The notes under the pieces were generated by a model that saw only the letters and a program-made list of their open reading frames with translations, was not told the DNA's origin and ran no database searches. A DNA stretch of 64,000 nt, taken from assembly GCF_014205225.1 (NCBI RefSeq), contig NZ_JACHNB010000001.1, positions 8,351,501-8,415,500 on the forward strand, read 5' to 3'. How positions within the stretch are numbered: the first letter of the stretch is position 1; every line of letters begins with the position of its first letter. This DNA comes from Actinoplanes octamycinicus. GTDB lineage: Bacteria; Actinomycetota; Actinomycetes; Mycobacteriales; Micromonosporaceae. Of the stretch, positions 44,358-52,078 are shown piece by piece. The position numbers were made by a program, and so were the translations under genes.

Positions 44358-44825
44358 ATGGATTGGCGCGAGTTCATCGACTTGGTCAGGCAGTGGGCCA
44401 TCGCCAATGAGAAAAGGATTTCCACCAAGTGGCCGCAGAAGGGCGGCTGGGAAGAGTGGGCCAAGGGCGAGATCTTCAGCTACATCACTGACCAGCGACC
44501 CAGCACCGACATCCTGAGGGAGCAGCGGTGCTGGGCCACCAAGGACGCCGACTTCGTGCTCAACCGCTCGGCGGCCGACCCGAGCCACAAGGTCGTCGTC
44601 GAGTTCAAAGCCCAGTCGTACGAGAACTACACGAACTTCCTTCCGGGGCTCGTGAAGGACGTCCAGAAACTGACGAAGGGCCTGGTTCCCGCGTACGGCC
44701 AGGCGACGCTGGTGGTGGCGGGTCTGTACTTCACCGAGCACCGCACCGCCATCCCGGGCTACTTCACGACCGAGGCGCTGGGAAACGGCGAGATCGGCAT
44801 CTGCTACGCCGTCGACGTCCAGTGA
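44358..44825 (+). CDS. Small PD-(D/E)XK nuclease-like protein
   Basis: 155 residues from the ATG at 44358 with GGGAG before. After an N-terminal helix (WREFIDLVRQWAIANEKRI) and GWEEWAKGEIFSYI, the core reads TKDADFVLNRS...KVVVEFKAQSYENYTNF: Asp and E-x-K spaced as in restriction-endonuclease-like folds. The next strand ATLVVAGLYFT fits the fold. No partner gene for a restriction or toxin system is adjacent. The 330 bases between this gene and the carboxypeptidase gene contain no recognisable gene. Confidence 0.65.
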   Translation: MDWREFIDLVRQWAIANEKRISTKWPQKGGWEEWAKGEIFSYITDQRPSTDILREQRCWATKDADFVLNRSAADPSHKVVVEFKAQSYENYTNFLPGLVKDVQKLTKGLVPAYGQATLVVAGLYFTEHRTAIPGYFTTEALGNGEIGICYAVDVQ

Positions 44826-45078
44826 TGCAACGCGGGCGCTGACAGAGCCGGGTGAGTGTCCGCTCGGCCGCCGGGCCTCCGCTGGAGGTTCGGTGGCCGA
44901 ACACCGCCTGGACAGGTAAGAGCGACAGGCGGTTACCCGCGGACCGCACACGGGTGGGGATCCATTGATCAACGGTGCTGAACCTGGCGTCGGACACCCG
45001 GGCACCGGTCACCTTAACCTACAAAGCCGGTGGGGTTTGTGGTTTGATTGGCGGGCTGTCGAACTGCGGGAGAGCCAC

Positions 45079-46431
45079 ATGTCGAGCGTCGTCGAAGTCC
45101 TGAAGCCCGCCAGTCGGGACGCTGCCGCCGATCGCACGGTCGCGGTCATCGGCGGGGGCGCCAGCGGGGCGTTGCTCACCCGGGCGCTGATCCGTCGTAC
45201 CGAAAAGAATGTGATCCTGATCGCGCCGGATCGCGAACCCGGTCGCGGGGTGGCCTATGGCGCGGCGCAGCCGTGGCACATCCTGAACGCGCGGGCCGGA
45301 GCGATGAGCATCTGCCCGGACGACCCGATGCACCTGGTCCGCTGGTGCCGCGAGCGGGGGGACGCGGTGGAGGGCACCGACTTCCTGCCACGGGCCCTCT
45401 ACGGCGACTACCTGGCCGCGCAGTTCACCGACACCGTCGCGGTGTCCGCCGGGCGGCTGCGGCACCACGTGGCGACCGCGACCGGGCTCTACGCCGGCGA
45501 CGACGGCTACGTGGTGCGCACCGACGCCGGATCGGTGCGGGCCGGCCAGGTCGTCCTCGCCGTGGGCAACCCGCGCGCGGCCCGGCTGCCCGGGATCAGC
45601 GACGCCGCCTACGCCAGCCCGCACCTGGTCACCGACCCGTGGGCGGGCTACCCGCCGCCGGCCGCCGACGAGCCGGTGCTGCTGCTCGGGACCGGGCTGA
45701 CCGCGGTCGACGTCGCGCTCAGCCTGACCGAGGCCGGGCATCGCGGGCCGATCGAGGCGCTCTCCCGGCGCGGCCTGCCGCCCCTGGCGCACCCGGAGCT
45801 GCCGCCGTCCAGCGCCCACCCGGACCTGATCCTGAACAGCGACCTCACCCTGGGCCAGCTGCTGCGCCGGGTGCGGGCCGCGATCGCCGGCGGCGCCGAC
45901 TGGGTGGCCGTGGTCGACACCCTGCGGCACCAGGCCGACCGGCTCTGGGCCGGCTTCTCGGACGGTGACCGGGAGCGCTTCCTGCGGCACGTGGTCCGGT
46001 TCTGGGACGTGCACCGGCACCGGATGGCGCCGCCGGTCGCGGCCCGGATCGCCGAGCTGCGGGACCGGGGCACGCTGCGGTTCTCGGCCGGGCGGCTGCG
46101 CTCGGTGGAGCCGGACCCGCGCGGCGGCCTGCTGGTCAGCGTCGACGGCCGCCCGGTCCGGCGCTACGCCGCGGTGATCTGCTGTACCGGGCCGGGCTCG
46201 CTGCCCGGCTCCGCCGACCCGTTCCTGAGCAGCCTGTTCCGCGACGGGCTGGTCCGCCCCGGCCCCTACGGCCTGGGCGTCGACACCGACCCGGACGGCC
46301 TGATCCGGCCAGGATTGTGGCTGGCCGGCCCGCTGCGCCGCGGCCATCTGTGGGAGGCGACCGCGGTCCCGGAGATCCGCGCCCAGGTGGACCGCCTGGT
46401 CTCCGCCCTGGCCCGGCAGTATCAGCGGTAG
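45079..46431 (+). CDS. FAD/NAD(P)-binding protein
   Basis: 450 residues. The start VAVIGGGASGALLTRALIRR is an FAD-binding GxGxxG loop, and GRGVAYGAAQPWHILNARAG with DDPMHLVRWCRERG is the signature of the FAD-NAD(P)-binding family (PF13454) often found near siderophore or sulfur genes. VLLLGTGLTAVDVALSLTEAG is a second dinucleotide fold. The reaction is unknown. A 250-base spacer upstream holds a few short hairpins and an AT-richer stretch directly before the gene. It overlaps the convergent SMI1 gene by 10 bases. Confidence 0.85.
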   Translation: MSSVVEVLKPASRDAAADRTVAVIGGGASGALLTRALIRRTEKNVILIAPDREPGRGVAYGAAQPWHILNARAGAMSICPDDPMHLVRWCRERGDAVEGTDFLPRALYGDYLAAQFTDTVAVSAGRLRHHVATATGLYAGDDGYVVRTDAGSVRAGQVVLAVGNPRAARLPGISDAAYASPHLVTDPWAGYPPPAADEPVLLLGTGLTAVDVALSLTEAGHRGPIEALSRRGLPPLAHPELPPSSAHPDLILNSDLTLGQLLRRVRAAIAGGADWVAVVDTLRHQADRLWAGFSDGDRERFLRHVVRFWDVHRHRMAPPVAARIAELRDRGTLRFSAGRLRSVEPDPRGGLLVSVDGRPVRRYAAVICCTGPGSLPGSADPFLSSLFRDGLVRPGPYGLGVDTDPDGLIRPGLWLAGPLRRGHLWEATAVPEIRAQVDRLVSALARQYQR

Positions 46432-47186
46432 CTGTGCGGGCCGCCCAGCCAGCCGCTCAGGTGCCAGGACTGCAGGTCACCGGTGAGCAGCCCGGCCACG
46501 GTGGCGGTGAAGCCGGCCGGGAACGTCTGCCAGATCGGTCCCTCCTCGGTGAACACCACCGGCCAGGACTCCGGCGGCGTGCCCGGCTTCGCGAGCCAGG
46601 CCAACACGTCGCCGTTGGGCGTGCTGCCCCAGGCGATCAGCCGGTCGCCCGGCTCGAACCCGTCCGGCCGGTCGTCGTCATCGGCGGGGCGCAGGTACTC
46701 CTGCTCCGCCACCAGCTTGCCGGGCGGGCAGATCACCAGGTGGTCGTCGATCATGGCAGCGCCGTAGGTGCCGACGAACTCCTTGTAGTCGGCCGGCAGC
46801 GGGGTACCCAGCGCCTGCTCCACCGCATGCCAGTCCACGTCGTCCGGCACCGGCGCCGGATCGCCGAGAAGCGCGGCCAAGCAGGCGGCCCCGGGCTCCG
46901 GCAACGGCATCTCCGGGATCTCCCGCTCCCCGGTCAGGACCAGGTAGCGGTCCGGATTGAGCAGCTCAGCGCCGGTCCCGGTGACCACGGCGTGCTCGGC
47001 CGAGCGCGCCACGACGACCAGGTCGACGTCGTGCAGGATGCGGTCGCCGTCATTGCGGATCCGGTCGAACCGGTCCCCGGGCCGCGGCCAGTGCCGCGGA
47101 TGATGTTCCGGCTCGCCGGTCAGCCGCCAGCCGTCGCCCTCGGGCTGGACGGAGTCGACCGCGAAACCGAGTCGTTGGATAGGCAC
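46422..47186 (-). CDS. SMI1/KNR4-family protein
   Basis: 254 residues from a GTG. The C-terminal about 145 residues are an SMI1/KNR4 domain: VDWHAVEQALGTPLPADYKEFVGTYGAAMIDDHLVI, DRLIAWGSTPNGDVLAWL and WPVVFTEEGPIWQTFPAGF. The N-terminal 100 residues are a separate beta-rich part. SMI1 domains are the common immunity proteins against contact-dependent and polymorphic toxins, but no toxin gene is adjacent, so this may be a stand-alone housekeeping member. Its 5' end overlaps the WYL gene's 3' end by 67 bases on the same strand. Confidence 0.8.
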   Translation of the reverse strand: MPIQRLGFAVDSVQPEGDGWRLTGEPEHHPRHWPRPGDRFDRIRNDGDRILHDVDLVVVARSAEHAVVTGTGAELLNPDRYLVLTGEREIPEMPLPEPGAACLAALLGDPAPVPDDVDWHAVEQALGTPLPADYKEFVGTYGAAMIDDHLVICPPGKLVAEQEYLRPADDDDRPDGFEPGDRLIAWGSTPNGDVLAWLAKPGTPPESWPVVFTEEGPIWQTFPAGFTATVAGLLTGDLQSWHLSGWLGGPHSYR

Positions 47187-48139
47187 GGCTCACTGTAAGG
47201 AATCCGGTAGCGCGCGGCGAGTTCGGCGGCGCGGTTGCCCAGGGCGGTGCGCAGCGACGGCGGGTCCAGGGCCTCCGCGCCCAGGCCCAGCTGCCACAGC
47301 GCCCACTCGGCGTGCCAGGAGTCCTGGAAGGTCACCTCCAGCCGCAGCCAGCCATCCGGCTCCGGCTCCTCGGCGCGGACCGCCACCGCGTGGGTCAGCA
47401 GCTCCTCGCGGCGGCCCGGATGCACCCGGACGTGCACGGTGAGATGGTCCTCGGACAGGAACCGGGCGCGCCGCTCCTGCCAGATCCGGTCCAGGTCGAC
47501 CCGGTCCGGGCGCTGGGCCGGCTCGGGCAGCTCCTCGGCGGCCAGCACCCGGGACAGCCGGTACGTCCGGTCCGCGCCCGCCCGGCTGGCCAGCAGGTAA
47601 CCCCGGTCCCGCACGGTGACCAGCCCGATCGGGTCGACCGTGCGCCACCGCGCGGTGTCCCCGGTGGCCGCGTAGTGGATCCGCAGCCGCCGCCCGGCCA
47701 GCACCGCGCCGCGCACCACGGCCATCGTCGCGGCCGGCACCTCCTCGGCGACCAGCCGGCGGGAGAGCAGGTCGGTCTCCGGCTCGACCAGCAGCCGGGC
47801 GGTGGCCCGGTGGCTGTCCGGCAGCGCGTCGGCCACCTTGCGCCGGGCCGAGGCGAGCGCCGGCCCGAGCCCGAGGCCGCGTCCCGATCCGGCGGTCAGC
47901 AGCGCCAGGGCCTCGTCGTGATTCAGCCCGGTCAGCTCGGTCCGGAAGCCGGGCAGCAGCGCGAACCCGCCGTGCCGGCCGCGCTCGGCGTAGACCGGGA
48001 CGCCGGCCGCGGAGAGCGCCTCGATGTCGCGCAGCACCGTGCGGGTGGACACCTCCAACTCGCGGGCCAGGGTGTCCGCGGTCAACCGGCCGCGCTGGCG
48101 GAGCAGCAGGACCAGCGAGACCAGTCGATCGGCGCGCAT
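47120..48139 (-). CDS. WYL-domain transcriptional regulator (YafY type)
   Basis: 339 residues. The N-terminal HTH_11 is MRADRLVSLVLLLRQRGRLTADTLARELEVSTRTVLRDIEAL; the middle contains the WYL domain (LRIHYAATGDTARWRTVDPIGLVTVRDRGYLLAS with RTYRLSRV), followed by a WCX-like C-terminal extension. It probably binds a nucleotide or small ligand. It is divergent from ridA, and a perfect palindrome lies between them (48160-48178). The C-terminal end past RYRIPYSEPC runs into the start of the SMI1 gene. Confidence 0.9.
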   Translation of the reverse strand: MRADRLVSLVLLLRQRGRLTADTLARELEVSTRTVLRDIEALSAAGVPVYAERGRHGGFALLPGFRTELTGLNHDEALALLTAGSGRGLGLGPALASARRKVADALPDSHRATARLLVEPETDLLSRRLVAEEVPAATMAVVRGAVLAGRRLRIHYAATGDTARWRTVDPIGLVTVRDRGYLLASRAGADRTYRLSRVLAAEELPEPAQRPDRVDLDRIWQERRARFLSEDHLTVHVRVHPGRREELLTHAVAVRAEEPEPDGWLRLEVTFQDSWHAEWALWQLGLGAEALDPPSLRTALGNRAAELAARYRIPYSEPCLSNDSVSRSTPSSPRATAGG

Positions 48140-48159
48140 CCGCCGAACCTACCGGAATA

Positions 48160-48178
48160 CACGACACAGGATGTCGTG
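48160..48178. promoter_or_regulatory. Palindromic site between the WYL gene and ridA
   Basis: CACGACA and TGTCGTG are exact inverted halves separated by CAGGA, 21 bases upstream of the WYL start. It is the likely operator of the WYL regulator acting on both divergent genes. Confidence 0.6.
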
Positions 48179-48230
48179 ATTTCCCGGCAGGCTCCCCGGC
48201 AGGAATTCCGAGAAGGAAGTGGAGCGACAC

Positions 48231-48632
48231 ATGGCAGTGGAACGTACGGCGGTCAACCCGTGGACGTGGTCGGCGGAGCTGGGCTTCAACCAGGGTGAGC
48301 TGGTCTCCGGGCAGACCCGGACGCTGTACTGCTCCGGGCAGACCGCGATGGACGCCGACGGCAAGCCGCAGCACGACGGCGACCCGGCCGCCCAGCTGGC
48401 GCTGAGCCTGGACAACCTGGAGGCGGTGCTCGCCGCGGCCGGCATGACGCTGGCCAACCTGGTCCGGCTGAACGTCTACACCACCGACGTGGACGGGCTG
48501 TTCCCGCACTACGGGGTGCTGGCGGCCCGGCTGGGCGCGGCCGGGGTGGCGCCGCCGACCACCATGCTCGGGGTGACCCGGCTGGCGATCCCCGGCCAGC
48601 TGGTCGAGCTAGAGGGGACCGCGGTCGGCTAG
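48231..48632 (+). CDS. RidA-family enamine/imine deaminase
   Basis: 133 residues, AAGGAAGTGGAG upstream of the ATG. The fold is visible in TLYCSGQTAMDADGKPQHDG, AQLALSLDNLEAVLAAAGMTLANLVRLNVYTTDVD and the terminal PTTMLGVTRLAIPGQLVELEGTAVG. RidA proteins hydrolyse reactive 2-aminoacrylate-like enamines. The usual catalytic Arg of the RidA group near the C-terminus is not in its standard C-x-R context, so it may belong to a Rid side branch. The stop codon TAG lies in the CTAG target site at the left edge of the TnpB element. Confidence 0.85.
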   Translation: MAVERTAVNPWTWSAELGFNQGELVSGQTRTLYCSGQTAMDADGKPQHDGDPAAQLALSLDNLEAVLAAAGMTLANLVRLNVYTTDVDGLFPHYGVLAARLGAAGVAPPTTMLGVTRLAIPGQLVELEGTAVG

Positions 48633-48692
48633 TGCGGTGTCCACTAACGTTCGCCGGGATTCTTGTCGTACCCCTGTGCTGCAATCACCGGC

Positions 48693-50117
48693 ATGCCGCG
48701 ACGCCGGGATCCCGCAAGCCGACCCGTGGTGCTGCGCACTGCCCGGGTCGGGCTGCGCTTGACTCGGGGTCAGCGCAACCGCTGCTTCGGACTGCTGCGC
48801 GCGGCCGGCGACGTGTGGGCCTGCATCCTGGAGATCAACAGCTGGCGCCGTCGGCGCGGTGAACCGCCCGTCGCCGGCTATCAGCAGTTGTGCCGGCTGC
48901 TCACCGAGTCAGGGCCAGGCACCTTCGCAGAACTCGACACCGCCGGGGCCCGGTCCGTGCTCCGCCGGTACTCCGACGCCTGGTTTTGCGCCGCCGCCCG
49001 CCGCAAGGCCGGGCACACCGACGTGCGGTTCCCGCGCCGCCGCCGGGCGCTGATGCCGATCCGCTGGTATCACGGCACCTTCGCTCTCGACGGCCGCCGG
49101 CTACGCCTGCCCACCGCCGCCGGATGCCCGCCCTTGTGGGTGCGCTTGGATCGGCTGGCTCCCTACCCGTGCGAGACGATCCGGTCGGTCACCTTGCTGT
49201 TCGACGCCGGCCGGCTCTGGATCGACATCACCGCCGAACTGCCCGTGGCCACCTACCCCGCCGGGCAGCAACCCGACCCCGACCGGATCGCCGGCGTCGA
49301 CCTGGGCATCATCCACCCCTACGCCGTCAGCACCCTCGACGGCGCCGGGCTGCTGGTGTCCGGCCGGGCGATCCGGGCCGAGCACCGGATGCACCTGGCC
49401 GACACCAAAAATCGGCGTAAAGCCGTCGCCGGCCGCGCCCCGAAACCCGGCCAGCGGGGGTCCCGTCGCTGGCGCAAGACCCGCCGCCGGGCCCGTCTCG
49501 TCGAGGCCCGGCATCGTCGCCGGATCCGGCAGGCCCAGCACGAAGCCGCCACCAGCGTGATCGACTGGGCGGTCAAGCAGCGGGTCGGGACGCTGAGCGT
49601 CGGCGACCCGCGCGGGGTCCTCGGCCTGCCGGCAGGACGGCGGCACAACCTACGACTACGGCAATGGCAGATCGGCCGCAGCCTGGCCATCCTGCACGAC
49701 AAAGCCGCGCTCGCCGGGATACGGGTGCATCTGGTCGACGAGCGCGGCACCTCGTCGACGTGTCCGAACTGCCGCACCCGCATCACCAAACCGGCGGGAC
49801 GCACCATGCGCTGCCGCACCTGTCTGTTCGCCGGGCATCGGGACCTCGCCGCGGCGTTCACCATCGCCACCCGCACCCCGGGCGGCGTCATCACCACCCC
49901 GGCCGGCATGCCGGCCGGGGTGGTCACGCACCGTCGAGCCGGACGGCACCTGCCCGGTGCCGGCCGGTCCCGGCGTGATCCACGCCGCCCAGCGGCACCA
50001 GGATCAGTTGGCCGGCTCAGGCCCGCCCCACCACCTTCGGTGGGGAGTCGCTCGTCCATACCACCCGGCATGGACGAGGATCCACAACACACCACCGGGA
50101 AACCCGGCGAACGTTAG
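48693..50117 (+). CDS. TnpB-family (IS605 OrfB-like) RNA-guided nuclease
   Basis: 474 residues from the ATG at 48693; a TTG ten codons upstream is possible. RuvC-I is IAGVDLGIIHPYAV (about residue 202), the zinc ribbon is STCPNCRTRI...MRCRTC, and RuvC-III is FAGHRDLAAAF. At the RuvC-II position, where most TnpBs have a Glu, this protein reads VGTLSVGDPRGVLG. The arginine-rich helices before it (RRKAVAGRAPKPGQRGSRRW) are RNA-binding-like. After about residue 400 comes a basic, proline-rich tail whose DNA forms strong hairpins. It is probably guided by an RNA from the element's 3' end. Confidence 0.85.
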   Translation: MPRRRDPASRPVVLRTARVGLRLTRGQRNRCFGLLRAAGDVWACILEINSWRRRRGEPPVAGYQQLCRLLTESGPGTFAELDTAGARSVLRRYSDAWFCAAARRKAGHTDVRFPRRRRALMPIRWYHGTFALDGRRLRLPTAAGCPPLWVRLDRLAPYPCETIRSVTLLFDAGRLWIDITAELPVATYPAGQQPDPDRIAGVDLGIIHPYAVSTLDGAGLLVSGRAIRAEHRMHLADTKNRRKAVAGRAPKPGQRGSRRWRKTRRRARLVEARHRRRIRQAQHEAATSVIDWAVKQRVGTLSVGDPRGVLGLPAGRRHNLRLRQWQIGRSLAILHDKAALAGIRVHLVDERGTSSTCPNCRTRITKPAGRTMRCRTCLFAGHRDLAAAFTIATRTPGGVITTPAGMPAGVVTHRRAGRHLPGAGRSRRDPRRPAAPGSVGRLRPAPPPSVGSRSSIPPGMDEDPQHTTGKPGER

Positions 50118-51287
50118 TGGACACAGCACTAGCGGGTCGGCCAGCAGCGGGGCGAAGCCCAGCTCGGCGGCGCCGATCAGCGTGGTGTCGCCGGCGAAGG
50201 CGGACAGCCGCAGGCCGGCCCGCTCCCGGGAGACCGGCATGGCGTGCGTCGCAATCCGGGCCGCGACCTGCGGGGCCGCGGCCCGGTAGACGTCCCGCAG
50301 CATGCCGCCGAAGATCACCGCGCCGGGGTTGAACAGGTTGATCAGGTTGGCCACTCCGATGCCCAGCCAGTCGCCGACCCCGGCCACCGCCCGGGCCGCC
50401 GCGGAATCGCCGGCCAGCGCGTCGTCGACGACCGCGCGGACCGCGGCGGCGCCGGTCGGGCCGTCGCCCCGGCCGGCCGCGTCGAGCAGCGCCGACTCGC
50501 CGGTCTCCGCCTCCAGGCAGCCACGCGAGCCGCACAGGCACGGACGACCGTCGAACGGGTTCACCAGCATGTGCCCGACCTCGCAGCCGTAGCCGCTCTC
50601 GCCGCCGAGCAGCTTGCCGCCGACCAGGATGCCGCCGCCCACACCGACGTCGCCGTGCAGGTAGATCAGGTCGGCGACGCCGGCGCCGGCGCCGCGCTGG
50701 TGCTCGGCCAGCGCGCCCAGGTGGGCCTCGTTGCCGACCGCCACCGGGTGGCCGAGGTCCAGCGCCTTGCCCAGCTCGGCGCCGAAGGCCTGGTCGACCC
50801 AGCCGAGCTCGGGACCGTAGCGGACCATACCGTCGCCGGGGCGGATCATGCCGCAGTACGAGGCGCCGACGCCGACGCAGGTGGTGCCCGGCGGCGCGGT
50901 GTCGACCAGCTCCCGGCCGAGCCGGGCCAGCCGGTCGACGACCAGGTCGAGGTCGACGCCGGCGCGCGAGCGGCCGGTCTCGGCGCGGGCCAGGATCGGG
51001 CCGCCGAGGCCGACCCGGGCGGCGGTCAGCCGGTCCACCGCCACGTCGAAGGCCAGCACCCAGAACCGCTCCGACTCCGGGCGGACCACCAGCGACGGCC
51101 GACCGGCGCCGGTAGTGCCGGCCGGGTGCTCCTCGCGGACCAGACCGGCCGCGGCCAGCTCGGCGGTCAGGCCGAGGATGGTGCTGCGGTTCACGCCCAT
51201 CCGCTCGGCCAGCGCGGCCCGGGACAGCGGCCCGCTGACGTGGACATGGTGCAGCAACGTGCCCAGGCTGGTGCGTTTCGTCCTCAT
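50004..51287 (-). CDS. ROK-family regulator/kinase, C-terminus replaced by insertion
   Basis: 427 residues. An N-terminal MarR-like HTH (GPLSRAALAERMGVNRSTILGLTAEL) is followed by the ROK sugar-kinase fold: WVLAFDVAVDRLTAARVGL, LIYLHGDVGVGGGILVGG, GYGCEVGHMLVNPFDGRPCLCGSRGCLEAE (zinc-binding HxxxCxCxxxGC). It is a sugar-responsive repressor by family. After AELGFAPLLADPL the frame runs into the TnpB element and adds 41 foreign residues ending GGPEPAN. The pre-insertion end would be LLADPLADRGPL. The core is intact, so it may still work. Confidence 0.88.
   Translation of the reverse strand: MRTKRTSLGTLLHHVHVSGPLSRAALAERMGVNRSTILGLTAELAAAGLVREEHPAGTTGAGRPSLVVRPESERFWVLAFDVAVDRLTAARVGLGGPILARAETGRSRAGVDLDLVVDRLARLGRELVDTAPPGTTCVGVGASYCGMIRPGDGMVRYGPELGWVDQAFGAELGKALDLGHPVAVGNEAHLGALAEHQRGAGAGVADLIYLHGDVGVGGGILVGGKLLGGESGYGCEVGHMLVNPFDGRPCLCGSRGCLEAETGESALLDAAGRGDGPTGAAAVRAVVDDALAGDSAAARAVAGVGDWLGIGVANLINLFNPGAVIFGGMLRDVYRAAAPQVAARIATHAMPVSRERAGLRLSAFAGDTTLIGAAELGFAPLLADPLVLCPLTFAGFPGGVLWILVHAGWYGRATPHRRWWGGPEPAN
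50026..50078 (+). ncRNA. Candidate guide-RNA scaffold at the 3' end of the TnpB element
   Basis: Two hairpins lie next to each other inside the end of tnpB: a 7-bp stem at 50026-50045 and a perfect 9-bp stem at 50051-50078 (CTCGTCCAT with ATGGACGAG). TnpB omega/reRNAs are typically made from the gene's 3' end and run to the element edge. This is a positional argument only; the RNA's ends are not known. Confidence 0.35.
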
Positions 51288-51358
51288 CGCGCCCCCAGCG
51301 TCGCCGATCAACGGCCGCCGGCACAAACTTTCCTCTGGATTGCGACGCGGCCCCCGCG

Positions 51359-51483
51359 GTTGGTCAAGGTAGCGGCCGCGGCCCGCGTCCCCGGCTGGCT
51401 CACATGGGTGTCTCAGCACGCTTGAGACACCCATGTGAGCCAGCCGGGACCGTTCGCGTGCCCGCGGCCGTGACCAAAGGACT
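51359..51483. repeat. Left 125-bp inverted repeat of the accessory segment
   Basis: This 125-base block is the reverse complement of 60910-61034 with a single difference seen by eye. Similarity outside the block fades over about 25 more bases on the outer side. It sits 72 bases upstream of the ROK start, where the ROK promoter should be. Confidence 0.9.
51390..51448. repeat. Long palindrome, family copy 2
   Basis: Two perfect 26-base arms surround a 7-base loop (GCACGCT) in the centre of the left inverted repeat. The CATGGGTGTCTCA core is the same as in the copies near 28.6 and 60.95 kb. Confidence 0.88.
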
Positions 51484-51902
51484 TTTAAGCTCCATAGCTT
51501 CCGTTTTTTCCAACGTTTGACCTCGCTTCTACCTGCACAATCAGCTGTTCCTGCTGTCGACAATGGATGACGGTCGCTCGTGTGCGGATCGTCTGTCGGT
51601 GCCGTGCCGAAGCACTGGATGGGCGTGATTTTGTGACTGGCGACGGCCGCTCGGTCGCTGACCGCTGAGCGGGGGCTACCGGGCCCGGTCTCCCGTGCGA
51701 ACGCCCGGTGAAGGTCCGTGCCACCGCGACCCGCCTCGCCTGTCCGGCCGCGACTGATGCCGATTCGTTTGCCGGGTGCCCGGAGCTGACAGTGCTCGGT
51801 GCGGGCCCCCGGTGTCCGGCCTTATTCCGGCGTGCCGATGTCTGTTGTGGCTTCGTTGTCGGTGCGCTGGGCGGCCGAAAGTAATTGACTGAGCCTCTTC
51901 AG
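51484..51902. other. Non-coding stretch inside the left border of the segment
   Basis: About 420 bases with no credible gene. It is less GC-rich than the flanks (for example GTTTTTTCCAACG near 51505 and CTTATTCC near 51822). No tRNA or attachment site was recognised. Confidence 0.5.
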
Positions 51903-52067
51903 TTACCGTTCGAGGCGGTCCAAGCGCTGGTGCTGACCGCCCGGCGACGGCTCGTTCGTGCCGGTCGGTTCGGCCACCAGGGCTTCCAGGTCGCGGAGGC
52001 GGCAGTCGGTCCGGAAAGCGTGCGCTTCCAGGTTGCGTACGCGTACCTCAATGGTCTGGCCGTTAAT
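51903..52067 (-). CDS. Possible 54-residue protein with an ATT start
   Basis: Directly after the TAA of the gene upstream lies AAGGAGC, six bases later an in-frame ATT, then an open frame reading NGQTIEVRVRNLEAHAFRTD and ending HQRLDRLER. There is no ATG, GTG or TTG near the ribosome site. The heptad-like Leu/Val spacing suggests a short coiled coil. Rare ATT starts exist (infC), but this could also be a decayed gene. Confidence 0.35.
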   Translation of the reverse strand: MNGQTIEVRVRNLEAHAFRTDCRLRDLEALVAEPTGTNEPSPGGQHQRLDRLER

Positions 52068-52078
52068 TTTCTTGCTCC

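Larger units (their letters stand above)
48629..50132. mobile_element. 1.5-kb TnpB-only insertion with 30-bp inverted ends
   Basis: The ends 48629-48658 and 50103-50132 are reverse complements over 30 bases with one mismatch, both beginning with CTAG. The only gene is tnpB; no TnpA or serine resolvase is present. Removing one CTAG plus everything to the other CTAG restores a normal ROK C-terminus overlapping the ridA end, so CTAG is a plausible duplicated target. IS605/IS607-type elements normally lack such inverted ends, so classification is open. Confidence 0.8.

Noticed and set aside
51484..51902. tRNA gene or attachment site at the left border of the segment
   Set aside because: I searched by eye for a cloverleaf and for a direct repeat at the right border and found neither; the borders carry inverted, not direct, repeats.
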